From: Jiangella asiatica
GTDB taxonomy: Bacteria; Actinomycetota; Actinomycetes; Jiangellales; Jiangellaceae
Assembly (NCBI RefSeq): GCF_004349065.1
Contig: NZ_SMKZ01000032.1
Coordinates: 1 to 64,000 of the forward strand
Length of the DNA stretch: 64,000 nucleotides
Reading direction: 5' to 3'
Positions 23,689 to 37,925 of this stretch are shown piece after piece; position 1 is the first letter of the stretch, and every line of letters begins with the position of its first letter. A program made the position numbers and the translations under genes. The notes below the pieces were generated by a model. The model searched no databases, was not told the DNA's origin, and worked only from the letters and a program-made list of their open reading frames with translations.

Positions 23689-25203
23689 GTGATCCAGGCA
23701 GACTTCACCCTCAGTCCCGAGCGCGCCGTCGCGCCGGTGAACCGGCGCACCTTCGGCTCGTTCGTGGAACACCTCGGCCGCTGCGTCTACACCGGCATCC
23801 ACGAGCCCGGTCATCCCGCCGCCGACGAGCACGGCTTCCGGCGCGACGTGCTGGACCTCGTGCGCGAGCTCGGCGTCTCCACGGTCCGCTACCCGGGCGG
23901 CAACTTCGTCTCGGGCTACCGGTGGGAAGACGGCGTCGGCCCGCGCGAGCAGCGGCCGGCCCGGCTCGACCTGGCGTGGCACAGCCTGGAGCCCAACCAC
24001 GTCGGCGTCGACGAGTTCATGAGCTGGGCGGCCCTGGCCGGCATCGAGCCGATGATGGCGGTCAACCTGGGCACCCGCGGCGTACAGGAGGCTGTCGACC
24101 TGCTGGAGTACTGCAACGGGACGGCGCCGTCGGCACTGGCCCGCCAGCGCGCCGCCAACGGCCACCCGGAGCCCTATGGAGTGCGGATGTGGTGCCTGGG
24201 CAACGAGATGGACGGGCCCTGGCAGCTCGGGCACAAGACCGCGCACGAGTACGGCCGCATCGCCGCCGAGACCGCCCGCGCGATGCGCGCCGTCGACCCG
24301 GACCTGGAGCTGGTGGCCTGCGGCAGCTCCGCGTCGGACATGCCGACGTTCGGCGAGTGGGAGCGCACCGTCCTCACCGAGGCCTACGACCTGGTCGACT
24401 ACGTGTCGCTGCACCGCTATTACGAGGAGCGCGACGGCGACCTGGCCAGCTTCCTCGCCTCGGTGACCGACTTGGACCACTTCATCGACGCGGTCGTCTC
24501 GACGATCGACCACGTGGCGGCGGTCAAGCGCAGCAGGCACCGGGTGAACTTGTCCTTCGACGAGTGGAACGTGTGGTACCAGTCGCGGCCGGAGTCCGCC
24601 GTCCCCAACGGCGACGACTGGCCGGTGGCGCCGCCGCTGCTGGAGGACCGCTACTCCGTCGCCGACGCCGTCGTCGTCGGCAACATGCTGATTTCGCTGT
24701 TGCGCCACTCCGACCGGGTGACCGCGGCGAGCCAGGCACAGCTGGTCAACGTCATCGCGCCGATCAGGACGCGCCCGGGCGGCGACGCCTGGCGGCAGAC
24801 CACGTTCTACCCGTTCTCGCAGGCCTCCGCCCTGGCCCGGGGCGAGGTGCTGCGGCTGGACGCCGCCGGCGCGCCGTTCGCCACCGACCGGTTCGGCGAC
24901 GTCGCACCGGTCGACGCGGTGGCCACCTGGGACCGCGATGCCGGCACCGCCGCCGTCTTCCTGGTCAACCGCCACCCCACCGAGGAGGCCGTCGTCTCCG
25001 TCGACATGCGCCCGCTCGGCCTGGATCGGTTGGTCGACGCGACGACGCTGACCGACACCGACCCGTACGCGTCCAACGGCGCCGACGACCCGCTGCGGGT
25101 GGTGCCCGGCCCGGCGAAGGTGGCCGAGCACGACGACGTCGCCCGGCTGCGGCTGCCCGCCGTTTCGTGGACCGCGGTCCAGCTCGGGCCGGCGGACCGA
25201 TGA
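23689..25203 (+). CDS. Alpha-L-arabinofuranosidase, GH51
   Basis: 504 residues, normal for compact GH51 enzymes. The (beta/alpha)8 barrel starts FGSFVEHLGRCVYTGIHEPGHPAADEHGFRRDVLDLV. General acid Glu173 is in CLGNEMDGPWQ and nucleophile Glu292 in SFDEWNVWY; these positions are close to E175/E294 of characterised GH51 enzymes. The C-terminal beta domain runs from about 380. No signal peptide, so it acts in the cytoplasm on imported arabinosides. GTG start, with GAAGGA upstream. Overlaps the next gene by ATGA. Confidence 0.92.
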   Translation: MIQADFTLSPERAVAPVNRRTFGSFVEHLGRCVYTGIHEPGHPAADEHGFRRDVLDLVRELGVSTVRYPGGNFVSGYRWEDGVGPREQRPARLDLAWHSLEPNHVGVDEFMSWAALAGIEPMMAVNLGTRGVQEAVDLLEYCNGTAPSALARQRAANGHPEPYGVRMWCLGNEMDGPWQLGHKTAHEYGRIAAETARAMRAVDPDLELVACGSSASDMPTFGEWERTVLTEAYDLVDYVSLHRYYEERDGDLASFLASVTDLDHFIDAVVSTIDHVAAVKRSRHRVNLSFDEWNVWYQSRPESAVPNGDDWPVAPPLLEDRYSVADAVVVGNMLISLLRHSDRVTAASQAQLVNVIAPIRTRPGGDAWRQTTFYPFSQASALARGEVLRLDAAGAPFATDRFGDVAPVDAVATWDRDAGTAAVFLVNRHPTEEAVVSVDMRPLGLDRLVDATTLTDTDPYASNGADDPLRVVPGPAKVAEHDDVARLRLPAVSWTAVQLGPADR

Positions 25204-27134
25204 CGGCACCGCGCACCGCGCCGGCCACCGCTGCCACCGTCCACGGCCCGGTCGGCGCGCACGCCAGCCCGTACGCCCGGTGGCGTCCGGTGCCGCACGA
25301 CGCGGTCCGGCTCGCCGCCGACGGGCTCCTCGGCCGGTGGCAGCGGCGCAACACCGAGGCCACCATCCCGCACTGCGTCGCGCAACTCGAGGGACACGGC
25401 ACGCTGGACAACCTGCGCCGGCTGGTCGGCGACACCGACGCGCCCTACCGCGGCCCGCACTTCGCCGACTCCGACCTGTACAAGGTGCTCGAGGCCATCG
25501 GCTGGGACGCCGGGCGCCCCGGCGGCGAGCACCCGCGTGGGTTCGTCGACGACGCGGCCTACCTGCTGGTCCGCGCCCAGGACGCCGACGGCTACCTCAA
25601 CTCCTGGTTCCAGGGCGTGAAGACGGGCGAGCGCTTCCGCGACCTGCGCTGGGGCCACGAGCTGTACTGCCTGGGCCACCTCGTCCAGGCGGCGGTGGCG
25701 CTGCATCGCACCACCGGCCGCGATGACTTCCTCACCGTCGCCGGCCGGTTCCTGCGGCTGGTCGAGGCGGTCGTGGAGTCCGGCGAGACGGCCGGCATCT
25801 GCGGGCACCCGGAGATCGAGACCGCGCTGGTCGAGCTGTACCGGCTCACGGGCGACCGTCGCCACCTGGACCTCGCGGCGCGGATGCTCGAAGCCCGCGG
25901 CCACGGCCGGCTCGGGCACGACCACTTCTCGTCCAAGTACTTCCAGGACCACCAGCCGGTGCGCGAGGCCACCGAGGTGGCCGGGCACGCGGTGCGCCAG
26001 CTGTACCTGCTGGCCGGCGTCGCCGACGTGTACCTGGAGACCGGCCAGGCAGAGCTGCTGCGGTCGATGGAGCGGCTGTGGGCTAGCGTCGTCGACGGCA
26101 AGGGGCACGTCACCGGCGGCCTCGGCTCGCGGCACCGCGACGAGTCCTTCGGCGATCGGCACGAGCTGCCCGCCGAGCGCGCCTACGCCGAGACCTGCGC
26201 CGCCATCGCCTCGGTGATGTGGAACTGGCGGTTGCTGCTGGCGACCGGTCACGGGCGGTACGCCGACGAGCTGGAGCGGGCGCTGTACAACGCGGTCGCG
26301 GTCGGCGTCGGCGCCGACGGCACCAGTTTCACGTACTCCAATCCGCTGCAGCTGCGCACCGGCCACGACGGCAGCGAGGAGGACTCCCCGTCCGGCCGAC
26401 TGCCGTGGTTCGGGTGTGCCTGCTGCCCGCCCAACCTGGCCCGGCTGCTGGCGTCGGTGCACGACTACGTCGCCACCACGTCGCCGGGTGAGATCCAGCT
26501 GCACCTGTACGCCGCCGGTCGGTACGTGCTGGACGACGTCGAGCTGCGGGTGTCGACGGGCTACCCGTGGGACGGCGCGGTCACCATCGATGCCGGCCGC
26601 CCGCTGACCGGTCGCGCGCTCCGGCTGCGGATACCGGGCTGGTGCCGTTCGTACCGGCTGAGCGCCGACGGCGTGCCGGTGCGCTCCGCCGTCGTCGACG
26701 GGTACGCGACGGTCCCCGCCGGCGCCCGGACGGTGACGCTGGAGCTCGAGCTGCCGGTGACGACGCTGCGGGCGCACCCGCACGTGGACGCGCTGCGCGG
26801 CTGCGTCGCCTACGCCCGCGGCCCGCTGGTCTACTGCGTCGAGCAGGCCGACCTGCCCGCCGGCGTCGTGCTGGAGGACGTCTACGTCGACCCCGCCACG
26901 CCACCGGCCGCGGACGACGCCGGCGATCCGCTCTTCCCGGTCGTCCTGGCCGGGCGTGCCCGGCACCGGCCGGCGCCTCCGGGGCCGCTCTACCGGCCGG
27001 TCGACGGCGGCGACGACGGGGACGCCGGCCGCGAGATCGAGTTCCGCGCGGTGCCGTACTTCGCCTGGGGCAACCGCGGTACCGGCGCCATGCGGGTGTG
27101 GATGCCCACCGACGACGACAGGAGGACCCGATGA
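25200..27134 (+). CDS. Beta-L-arabinofuranosidase, GH127
   Basis: 644 residues. An (alpha/alpha)6 barrel is followed by beta domains. The GH127 zinc-thiolate centre is visible: Glu331 and Cys333 in AYAETCAAI, and Cys408 and Cys409 in WFGCACCPPN. In the bifidobacterial HypBA1 enzyme the equivalents are E338, C340, C417 and C418, with C417 acting as nucleophile. Cleaves beta-L-arabinofuranosides, such as those on plant hydroxyproline-rich glycoproteins. No signal peptide. Coupled to both neighbours by ATGA overlaps. Family call is firm; physiological substrate inferred. Confidence 0.9.
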   Translation: MTAPRTAPATAATVHGPVGAHASPYARWRPVPHDAVRLAADGLLGRWQRRNTEATIPHCVAQLEGHGTLDNLRRLVGDTDAPYRGPHFADSDLYKVLEAIGWDAGRPGGEHPRGFVDDAAYLLVRAQDADGYLNSWFQGVKTGERFRDLRWGHELYCLGHLVQAAVALHRTTGRDDFLTVAGRFLRLVEAVVESGETAGICGHPEIETALVELYRLTGDRRHLDLAARMLEARGHGRLGHDHFSSKYFQDHQPVREATEVAGHAVRQLYLLAGVADVYLETGQAELLRSMERLWASVVDGKGHVTGGLGSRHRDESFGDRHELPAERAYAETCAAIASVMWNWRLLLATGHGRYADELERALYNAVAVGVGADGTSFTYSNPLQLRTGHDGSEEDSPSGRLPWFGCACCPPNLARLLASVHDYVATTSPGEIQLHLYAAGRYVLDDVELRVSTGYPWDGAVTIDAGRPLTGRALRLRIPGWCRSYRLSADGVPVRSAVVDGYATVPAGARTVTLELELPVTTLRAHPHVDALRGCVAYARGPLVYCVEQADLPAGVVLEDVYVDPATPPAADDAGDPLFPVVLAGRARHRPAPPGPLYRPVDGGDDGDAGREIEFRAVPYFAWGNRGTGAMRVWMPTDDDRRTR

Positions 27135-29415
27135 CCCAGGCGCAGGCGGCTGCCTCGGCGACCCAGCCGGACCCGGCTGCCTCGCCCGGGCCGGCCGACG
27201 TCCACCGGCTGCTCGGTTACCGGCGCACCCGGGCGGGCGAGTCGGTGCTGACGCTGGACGCGGACACGACCGGGCCGCCGGTCCCGGCCGAGGTGCTGGG
27301 CAACTTCTTCGAGCACATGTCGTACGCGACCCTCGGTGGCGTCTGCGCCGAGCTGCTGCTCAACCCGGCGTTCGCCCGCGAGCACCACCTCAGCGAGGAG
27401 CAGCGCGCCGAGCTGGCCGCGAACGGCCGCGCCCTCGTCGCGCTGCACGAGTCCGGCGGCGACCCGGCCGCCGTCGCCGAGCACTGGGTGTCCTCGCCGC
27501 TGGCCTCCGGGTTCGGCATCGCGATCCTCGACGACGAGTCCGCCGGCGGGATGCCGTTGGGCTGGTCGCGCGTCGGACCGCAGGCGGCCGTCGGCGCAGC
27601 GGTCGGCCGGCTCGGCGGTGCGGTGCGGGTCAGCGGCCAACGGGTCGACCGCCGGCCGGACACCGTCGCCGTCGACGGGCTCCCCGCCGGCATCCGGCAG
27701 GGGGTGTTCCTGCCCGTGCACCGATGCCTCGACTACGACGTCGCCGCCTCGCTGCGCACCCGTGGCCGCGAACGCGCCGCCGGAGTCGTCGAGGCCGCGG
27801 TCCGCCGGCGGCTGCCCGGCCCGGACGGCGCGCACCGGGTCGGCGAGCTGCTCGCCAGCGCCCGGATGCGGGTCGACGCGCCCGGCTGGCAGCGGGTGAG
27901 CTGCCGGCTGACCGTCCCCGCGGGCAGCGTCGCGCTCGGCGAGCCGGTGGACTTCGTGCTGCGCTGGCTGCCCGACACTCACCCGCCGGCGAGTCTGCTG
28001 GTCGACCGGGTGTCGCTGCTGCCGGCCGACCACGTGGACGGCTTCGACCCCGACGTCGTCGAACTGATGCGCCGCTCGACCATCCCGCAGCTGCGCTGGC
28101 CCGGCGGCAACTTCGTCAGCTTCCACCACTGGCGCGACGCGGTCGGCCCGGTCGAGGACCGCCCCGTCTACGCGAACCACGCCTGGGGCGGCCTCGAGCA
28201 CCACCTGATCGGCACCGACGAGTACCTGCGGCTGGCCGAGCTGGCCGGCTTCACCCCGCACATCACGGTGAACTCCGGCACCGGCACCCCGGAGGAGGCC
28301 GCCGCCTGGGTCGAGTACTGCAACGGCCCGGTGACGACGCCGATGGGCGCGCTGCGAGCGGCCAACGGCCATCCGGAGCCGTACGAGGTGCGCGTCTGGG
28401 AGGTCGGCAACGAGAACTTCGGCTCGTGGCAGGGCGGCTACGTCGGCGCCACCGAGAACGCCGCCCGCTTCGCCCGGTTCGCGGCCGCGATGCGGGCCGC
28501 CAGCCCGGTCCCGATCACACTGCTGGCCTGCGGCAACTGGTTCGACTTCGCCGACCTCGACGAGCGGTACGACCACCTCCACGCCGACCACGAGTGGCAC
28601 GACGAGCTGCTGCGGCTGGCCGCGGAGCAGCTCGACCTGATCTCCCTGCACTGCCTGCCGGCCAACGACCGGCTCTTGGAGCAGCTCAGCGACGCCGAGG
28701 CGCACGAGGCGCTGATCGCCCAGGTGGTGACCGCCGAGCGACGGTTCGTCCCGGACCTGCTGGCCCGCTGCGACGCGGCCCGGGTGGGCACCGAGGGCGC
28801 GCCGATCGGCATCGCCGTCACCGAGTGGGGCGTGCTCGGCCTGCACCCGAACCGGCAGATGGTGGAGAACTTCGGCGCCGTCGTCTACGGCGGTACGTTC
28901 CTCAACTTCGTCATGCGCTCCGGCGACCGCATCCCGATGGCCAGCCCGAACGGCTTCATGCACGGCGGTGCCATCAAGAAGGCCGGCGGCCGGGTGTACA
29001 CCGACCCGCAGTTCGACCTCATCCAGCACTACGCGGACTTCGCCGGCGCGGTGCCGCTGCGCTGCGCGCTGACCGGGCCGGGCTTCGACGTGCACCAGCC
29101 GGCGGACCTCGGCGCGCCGGAGGCCGACGTCCCGTACGTCGACGCGCTGGCGGTCCGCTCCCCCGGCGGCCGCCTCGCGCTCGCCGTCGTCAACCGGCAT
29201 CTCAGCGAGGCGCTCGAACTGTGGATCGAGCTGGGTGACCTGGCGGCGGGCGCCGCCGCGGCACGGGTGAGCACGCTGGCGCACCCGGAGATCACCGCGC
29301 GGGCCACGCCGGCCGATCCGGCGCCGTTCTCGCTGGCCGAGCGGGACGAGCCGATCGACGACGACCGGCTGCGGCTCGTACTCCCGCCATTCTCCACGAC
29401 CTGGGTCAGGCTGCC

Positions 29416-29419
<4 letters not shown>
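27131..29419 (+). CDS. Large alpha-L-arabinofuranosidase-like GH51 enzyme
   Basis: 762 residues, about 250 more than the first GH51. An N-terminal extension with a carbohydrate-binding-like beta segment (VSGQRVDRRPDTVAVDGL...VDFVLRWLP) precedes the barrel RSTIPQLRWPGGNFVSFHHWRDAVGP. General acid Glu428 is in EVGNENFGSWQ; nucleophile Glu565 in AVTEWGVLGLHP. Cytosolic (no signal). Probably handles longer or differently linked arabinan pieces than the 504-residue enzyme. Overlaps its neighbours by ATGA and GTGA. Confidence 0.86.
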
Positions 29420-33944
<4,525 letters not shown>

Positions 33945-34026
33945 CGACGGAGTCGGCCCTGCCGCGCTGCGCCGCTTCCTCGTCCCGCGTGGCCGTCGCT
34001 GACCCCGTCGACCGGGCGCGACGGTG

Positions 34027-34353
34027 TCAGGAGCGGACGAGACGGGCAATGGCGTCCGACGCCTCCTTCACCTTGATGTCGGCCTCCGGGCCGCCGGAGC
34101 GCGCGGCCTCGACCACGCAGTGCGCCAGGTGCTCCTCGAGCAGCCCGAGCGCCACCGACTCCAGCGCCTTCGTCATCGCCGACACCTGGGTGAGGATGTC
34201 GATGCAGTACTTCTCCTGCTCCACCATGCGCTGCAGACCCCGTGCCTGCCCCTCGATGCGGCTGAGCCGCTTGAGGTAGTCGTCCTTGCGCGTGATGTAG
34301 CCGTGCGAGCCGCCGTGCTCGCCGGCATCGCCGTCACCCGGTGCGTCGGCCAC
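34027..34353 (-). CDS. csoR: CsoR-family metal-sensing repressor
   Basis: 108 residues, all-helical CsoR fold. Copper ligands are Cys50, His75 and Cys79 (KYCIDIL...EEHLAHCVVEA), exactly the spacing of mycobacterial CsoR (36/61/65). An N-terminal tail with two His (GEHGGSHG) could add metal contacts. Represses a copper efflux or chaperone gene that is not adjacent in this window, so it is an orphan here or autoregulated. GTG start with GGGAGG upstream. Confidence 0.85.
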   Translation of the reverse strand: MADAPGDGDAGEHGGSHGYITRKDDYLKRLSRIEGQARGLQRMVEQEKYCIDILTQVSAMTKALESVALGLLEEHLAHCVVEAARSGGPEADIKVKEASDAIARLVRS

Positions 34354-34653
34354 CGCCCACCTCCCAGTCTGCCTCGCTCGAACCTACTATGCGGGGCGAT
34401 TCGGACCGAGCGCGCCCGCGCGGTCCGGACCAGCCTGGCGCCGCCCGACCTCCCCGGATCGCCCGGTGAACCCACGAACTCGGCTTCAGGTGTTGACACG
34501 ACGGAAACCGGTGTCCAACATAGGCACCGATGCATGGATACCGGTTTCCGTGCCGATCGCCGACACGGGAACCGACGCGGGCGACGGGCCCACGACGCGG
34601 CCCGTCCACCGCCTACCGCACGATGTCCGCACGATGTCGCCAAAGGAGGCCAC
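34354..34653. other. Divergent region between csoR and the second sugar importer
   Basis: 300 bases. Near csoR a minus-strand CATAGT box (around 34385-34390) may be its -10. The half near the importer holds a TTGACA promoter and paired 12-bp operators, annotated separately. Nothing else recognised. Confidence 0.5.
34493..34551 (+). promoter_or_regulatory. Promoter and paired 12-bp operators of the importer/CoA operon
   Basis: -35 TTGACA (34493-34498); -10 uncertain (around 34516-34522). ACGGAAACCGGT (34501-34512) and its exact reverse complement ACCGGTTTCCGT (34540-34551) flank a 27-base spacer. Layout mirrors the operators at 20433 but the sequence is unrelated, so a different repressor, probably the LacI protein at 43838, binds here. 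Confidence 0.6.
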
Positions 34654-36012
34654 ATGCGCGCGAAGGGTCGATGCGCGACGCTGATCGCCGCCGGGCTGTC
34701 GCTGGTCCTGGCCGCCTGCGCCGGCGAGTCCAGCGCCGAGGACGGCCAGATCGAGATCACCGTCTGGCACACCGAGTCCACGCCGACCACCGTCGAGGCG
34801 ATGAACGAGATCATCGCCGACTACGAGGCCGCCAACCCCGGCGTGACCGTCACCCAGGAGTCCGTCGCCTGGGGTGACCTGCAGGTGAAGCTGCAGGCCG
34901 CGCTCGCCGCCGGCGACCTGCCGGAGATCACCCAGGTCGAGCCGATGTTCGTGCGCAGCCTGTACGCCCAGGACCTGCTGCAGCCGCTCGACGAGGTCGT
35001 GGACTCCCTTGGCGAGGACTACCTGCCGCAGCTGCGTGAGATGTTCGCGCTGCCCGACGGCCACGACTACGGCGTGGTGCACGCGTGGGGTACCGACAGC
35101 GTCGTATACCGCGCCGACCTGTACGCGAACGCCGCGGGCACCGGCACCCCCGAGGACGTGAAGACGTGGGAGGACTCGGTCGAGCAGTGGTCGGCGGTCT
35201 CGGAGGCCAACGACGACGCGCACGGCCTGATGCTCGCCGGCGACGCCGCGCACAACGTCAACGAAGAGGTCTATCAATGGCTCGGCTCGAACGGCGGCCA
35301 CCTCTTCGACGAGAACGGCCACGTCACCATCGACACGCAGGAGATGCGTGAGGTGCTGGAGTACTGGGTCGAGCTGCGCGACAGCGGCGCGCTGTCGCCG
35401 GCGTGGTCGTCGCAACCGTACGCGGACAGCCTCAGCGCCCTGGCGCTGGGCGAGGCCGCCACGATCTTCTCCTTCGGGCGAGCCACGTACACGTTCGAGG
35501 ACCAGGCACCAGACCTGGTGCCGGGCGAGGACATCAAGGTCGCGCCGAACCGGCCGGTCGGCCCGTCCGGCGACGACTGGATCACCCAGCTCGACGCCGA
35601 GCCGTGGGTCGTCTTCCGCGACTCCCCCGACGCGGAGGCGTCCGCGGACTTCCTGAAGTTCTTTTACGAGCAGCAGAACTACTTGCGCTGGATCGGGTCG
35701 GTGCCGACCCAGCTGCTGCCGGTGCGGGGATCCACCTTCGACGACCCCGCGTACCGGGCGCTGCCGGAGGTGGGCACCTGGAGCTTCTGGATCGACCAGC
35801 AGCGCGAGACCCTCGCCTCCGGCCGAGCCCTCCCGCTGATGGTCACGCAGCCCTCCGACCTGGAGCTGCCGTACCTGAGCGACCTGTACGGCTCGGAGAT
35901 CCTCGTCGACATGGTGATGGACGTCGTCGAGAACGACAAGGACATCGACGAGGCACTGAACGTGGCCCAGGGCCGGGCCGACGAACTGCTCTCCCCCCTC
36001 TACGAAGACTGA
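34654..36012 (+). CDS. Sugar ABC transporter substrate-binding lipoprotein (CUT1 type)
   Basis: 452 residues. Lipobox LAAC near residue 24. Mature part opens IEITVWHTESTPTTVEAMNEIIADYEAANPGVTVTQESVAW. Belongs to the extracellular solute-binding family 1. Substrate unknown: the genes that follow handle CoA thioesters rather than sugars, so it could bind a glycosylated or polyhydroxy acid. AAAGGAGG lies 4 bases before ATG. Confidence 0.87.
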   Translation: MRAKGRCATLIAAGLSLVLAACAGESSAEDGQIEITVWHTESTPTTVEAMNEIIADYEAANPGVTVTQESVAWGDLQVKLQAALAAGDLPEITQVEPMFVRSLYAQDLLQPLDEVVDSLGEDYLPQLREMFALPDGHDYGVVHAWGTDSVVYRADLYANAAGTGTPEDVKTWEDSVEQWSAVSEANDDAHGLMLAGDAAHNVNEEVYQWLGSNGGHLFDENGHVTIDTQEMREVLEYWVELRDSGALSPAWSSQPYADSLSALALGEAATIFSFGRATYTFEDQAPDLVPGEDIKVAPNRPVGPSGDDWITQLDAEPWVVFRDSPDAEASADFLKFFYEQQNYLRWIGSVPTQLLPVRGSTFDDPAYRALPEVGTWSFWIDQQRETLASGRALPLMVTQPSDLELPYLSDLYGSEILVDMVMDVVENDKDIDEALNVAQGRADELLSPLYED

Positions 36013-36069
36013 CCACGACGACTGACCACACCGACCCCCACGACTCGACCACGCGCGAAGGGATCGACG

Positions 36070-37020
36070 ATGTCTCTGACGCGAACGACGACGGACCGCC
36101 AGCCGGGAGCGAGCGCCGCCGGGCCGCGTGGGCCCGGACACCAGGGCCGGCGCATGCCGGGCTGGTTCTGGGGCGCGCTGCTGCTGAGCCCCGCCTTCTT
36201 CCTCGTGCTGGGTGTGATCGCCGCGCCGATCGCCTACCTGGTGCGGCTCAGCTTCACCGACGCCCACGCCTACCTGCCGAAGTTCGGCTCGGTCGGGTTC
36301 GACAACTACGTGGCCCTGCTGCGCGCCCCGCATTTCTGGGACAGCGTGCGCACGACCGTCTGGTACGCCGGGCTGACTGTCGGGCTGCAGCTGGTGCTGG
36401 GCGTGCTCATCGCGCTGCTGCTGCACCAGCGCTTCCGCGGCCGCGGCGTGGTGCGCCTGGTGGCACTGGCGCCCTACATGGTCCCGTCGATCGTGGTGGC
36501 GCTGGTGTGGCGGTGGCTGCTGGACCCGACCACCGGCGCCTACTCATGGGCCATCGACAAGGTCTGGCCGGGGTCGGAGCCACCGAACCTGCTCAGCCCG
36601 AGCTTCATCTTCTGGTCGCTGGTCGTGGTGTCGGTGTGGATGTTCACGCCGTTCATCGTCATCAGCGTGCTCGCCCGACTGCAGACCATCGACCCGTCGA
36701 CGCTGGAGGCGGCCACCGTCGACGGCGCCGGGGCGTGGCGGCGGTTCTGGAGCATAGTGCTGCCGGAGCTGAAGCCGGTGCTCTACACGCTGATCCTGCT
36801 CCGCTTCATGTTCATGTTCACCAAGTTCGACGTGGTGTACCTGTTCGCCGGGACCGGGACCGAAGTGCGCACGCTGCCGGTTCTGACGTTCCAGCGGATC
36901 TTCGGCGAGGCCCGGCTGGGCTCCGGCGCCGCCGTCGCGATGATCCTCTTCGTCCTGCTGATGATCTTCACCACCGTCTACCTGCGAACGCTGTACCGGC
37001 AGAGGGAGGAGACGGCATGA
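36070..37020 (+). CDS. Sugar ABC transporter permease (MalF type)
   Basis: 316 residues, six helices beginning WGALLLSPAFFLVLGVIAAPIAYLVRLSF, EAA loop LEAATVDGAGAWRRFWSIVLPEL. Overlaps the next permease by ATGA. No ATPase gene is present in the cluster. Confidence 0.87.
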   Translation: MSLTRTTTDRQPGASAAGPRGPGHQGRRMPGWFWGALLLSPAFFLVLGVIAAPIAYLVRLSFTDAHAYLPKFGSVGFDNYVALLRAPHFWDSVRTTVWYAGLTVGLQLVLGVLIALLLHQRFRGRGVVRLVALAPYMVPSIVVALVWRWLLDPTTGAYSWAIDKVWPGSEPPNLLSPSFIFWSLVVVSVWMFTPFIVISVLARLQTIDPSTLEAATVDGAGAWRRFWSIVLPELKPVLYTLILLRFMFMFTKFDVVYLFAGTGTEVRTLPVLTFQRIFGEARLGSGAAVAMILFVLLMIFTTVYLRTLYRQREETA

Positions 37021-37856
37021 CCACCGCGCTGCGCCGCGTCGCCCGGGTCCGCTGGTACCTGCTGATCGGCATCGTCGTGCTGGTCCTGGTCAACGGGTTC
37101 CCGTTCTACTGGATGGCGCTGACCTCGGTGAAGCCCGGGACCGAGTTGTTCTCGTTCCCGCCGCGGTTCTTCACCACCGCACCGGACTTCAGCGGCTTCG
37201 AGCGGCTGTTCGAGACGACGAACTTCCTCACCTACGCCAAGAACAGCCTCATCATCGCCACCGGCGCGACGGTGGTGTCGGTGGCGGTCTCCGCGCTGGC
37301 CGCCTACGGCCTGACCCGCTTCCCGTTCCCCGGCAGCCGCGCGTTCAGCACTGCCATCCTCTACGCGTACACGTTCGCGCCGATCGTCATCGTGGTGCCG
37401 CTGTACGGCATGTTCCGCGAGGTAGGCCTGATCAACAGCTATCTCGGCATGATCCTGGCCTACGCCTCGTTCGGGGTGCCGTTCAGCCTGTGGCTGCTCC
37501 AGCCGTTCTTCCGCGCGATTCCGGCCGAGCTGGAGGAGGCGGCGTTCGTCGACGGCGCCAACCGGGCCAAGAGCGCGTGGTACGTCGTCCTGCCGCAGGC
37601 CGCGCCGGGGCTGATCGCCGTCTCGGTGTTCACGTTCCTACTGGCCTGGGAGGACTACCTGTTCGCCCGGGTGCTCATCACGCAGGAGGAGCTCAAGACC
37701 CTGCCGATCGCGCTGCACGACCTCTACAACGCCAGCCTGCAGGATTGGCCGCTGCTCATGGCAGCCGCGGTCCTCATCAACGTGCCCGTCCTCATCGCGT
37801 TCCTGTTCGTCCAGCGCTATCTGGTCGCGGGCTGGGGCGCGGGAGCCATCAAGTAA
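37017..37856 (+). CDS. Sugar ABC transporter permease (MalG type)
   Basis: 279 residues, six helices; EAA loop ELEEAAFVDGANRAKSAWYVVLPQAAPGL; C-terminus GWGAGAIK. Completes the second CUT1 importer. The CoA genes start 69 bases on. Confidence 0.87.
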   Translation: MTTALRRVARVRWYLLIGIVVLVLVNGFPFYWMALTSVKPGTELFSFPPRFFTTAPDFSGFERLFETTNFLTYAKNSLIIATGATVVSVAVSALAAYGLTRFPFPGSRAFSTAILYAYTFAPIVIVVPLYGMFREVGLINSYLGMILAYASFGVPFSLWLLQPFFRAIPAELEEAAFVDGANRAKSAWYVVLPQAAPGLIAVSVFTFLLAWEDYLFARVLITQEELKTLPIALHDLYNASLQDWPLLMAAAVLINVPVLIAFLFVQRYLVAGWGAGAIK

Positions 37857-37925
37857 CAGACGCCATCACCCAACGCACACCGCACGCGACGACGCCGTCG
37901 GCCAACGGCCGCGGGAAGGGACAGC

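Noticed and set aside
24807-29284. Very long minus-strand open frames (over 700 codons) opposite the glycosidase genes
   Set aside because: High GC leaves few stops on the opposite strand. Their products are Gly/Arg/Val/His-rich low-complexity without domains, while the plus strand encodes complete GH51/GH127 enzymes with catalytic motifs.
34486-36426. Minus-strand frame of about 646 codons opposite the second sugar-binding protein
   Set aside because: Shadow of the plus-strand lipoprotein; composition typical of antisense translation in high-GC DNA.
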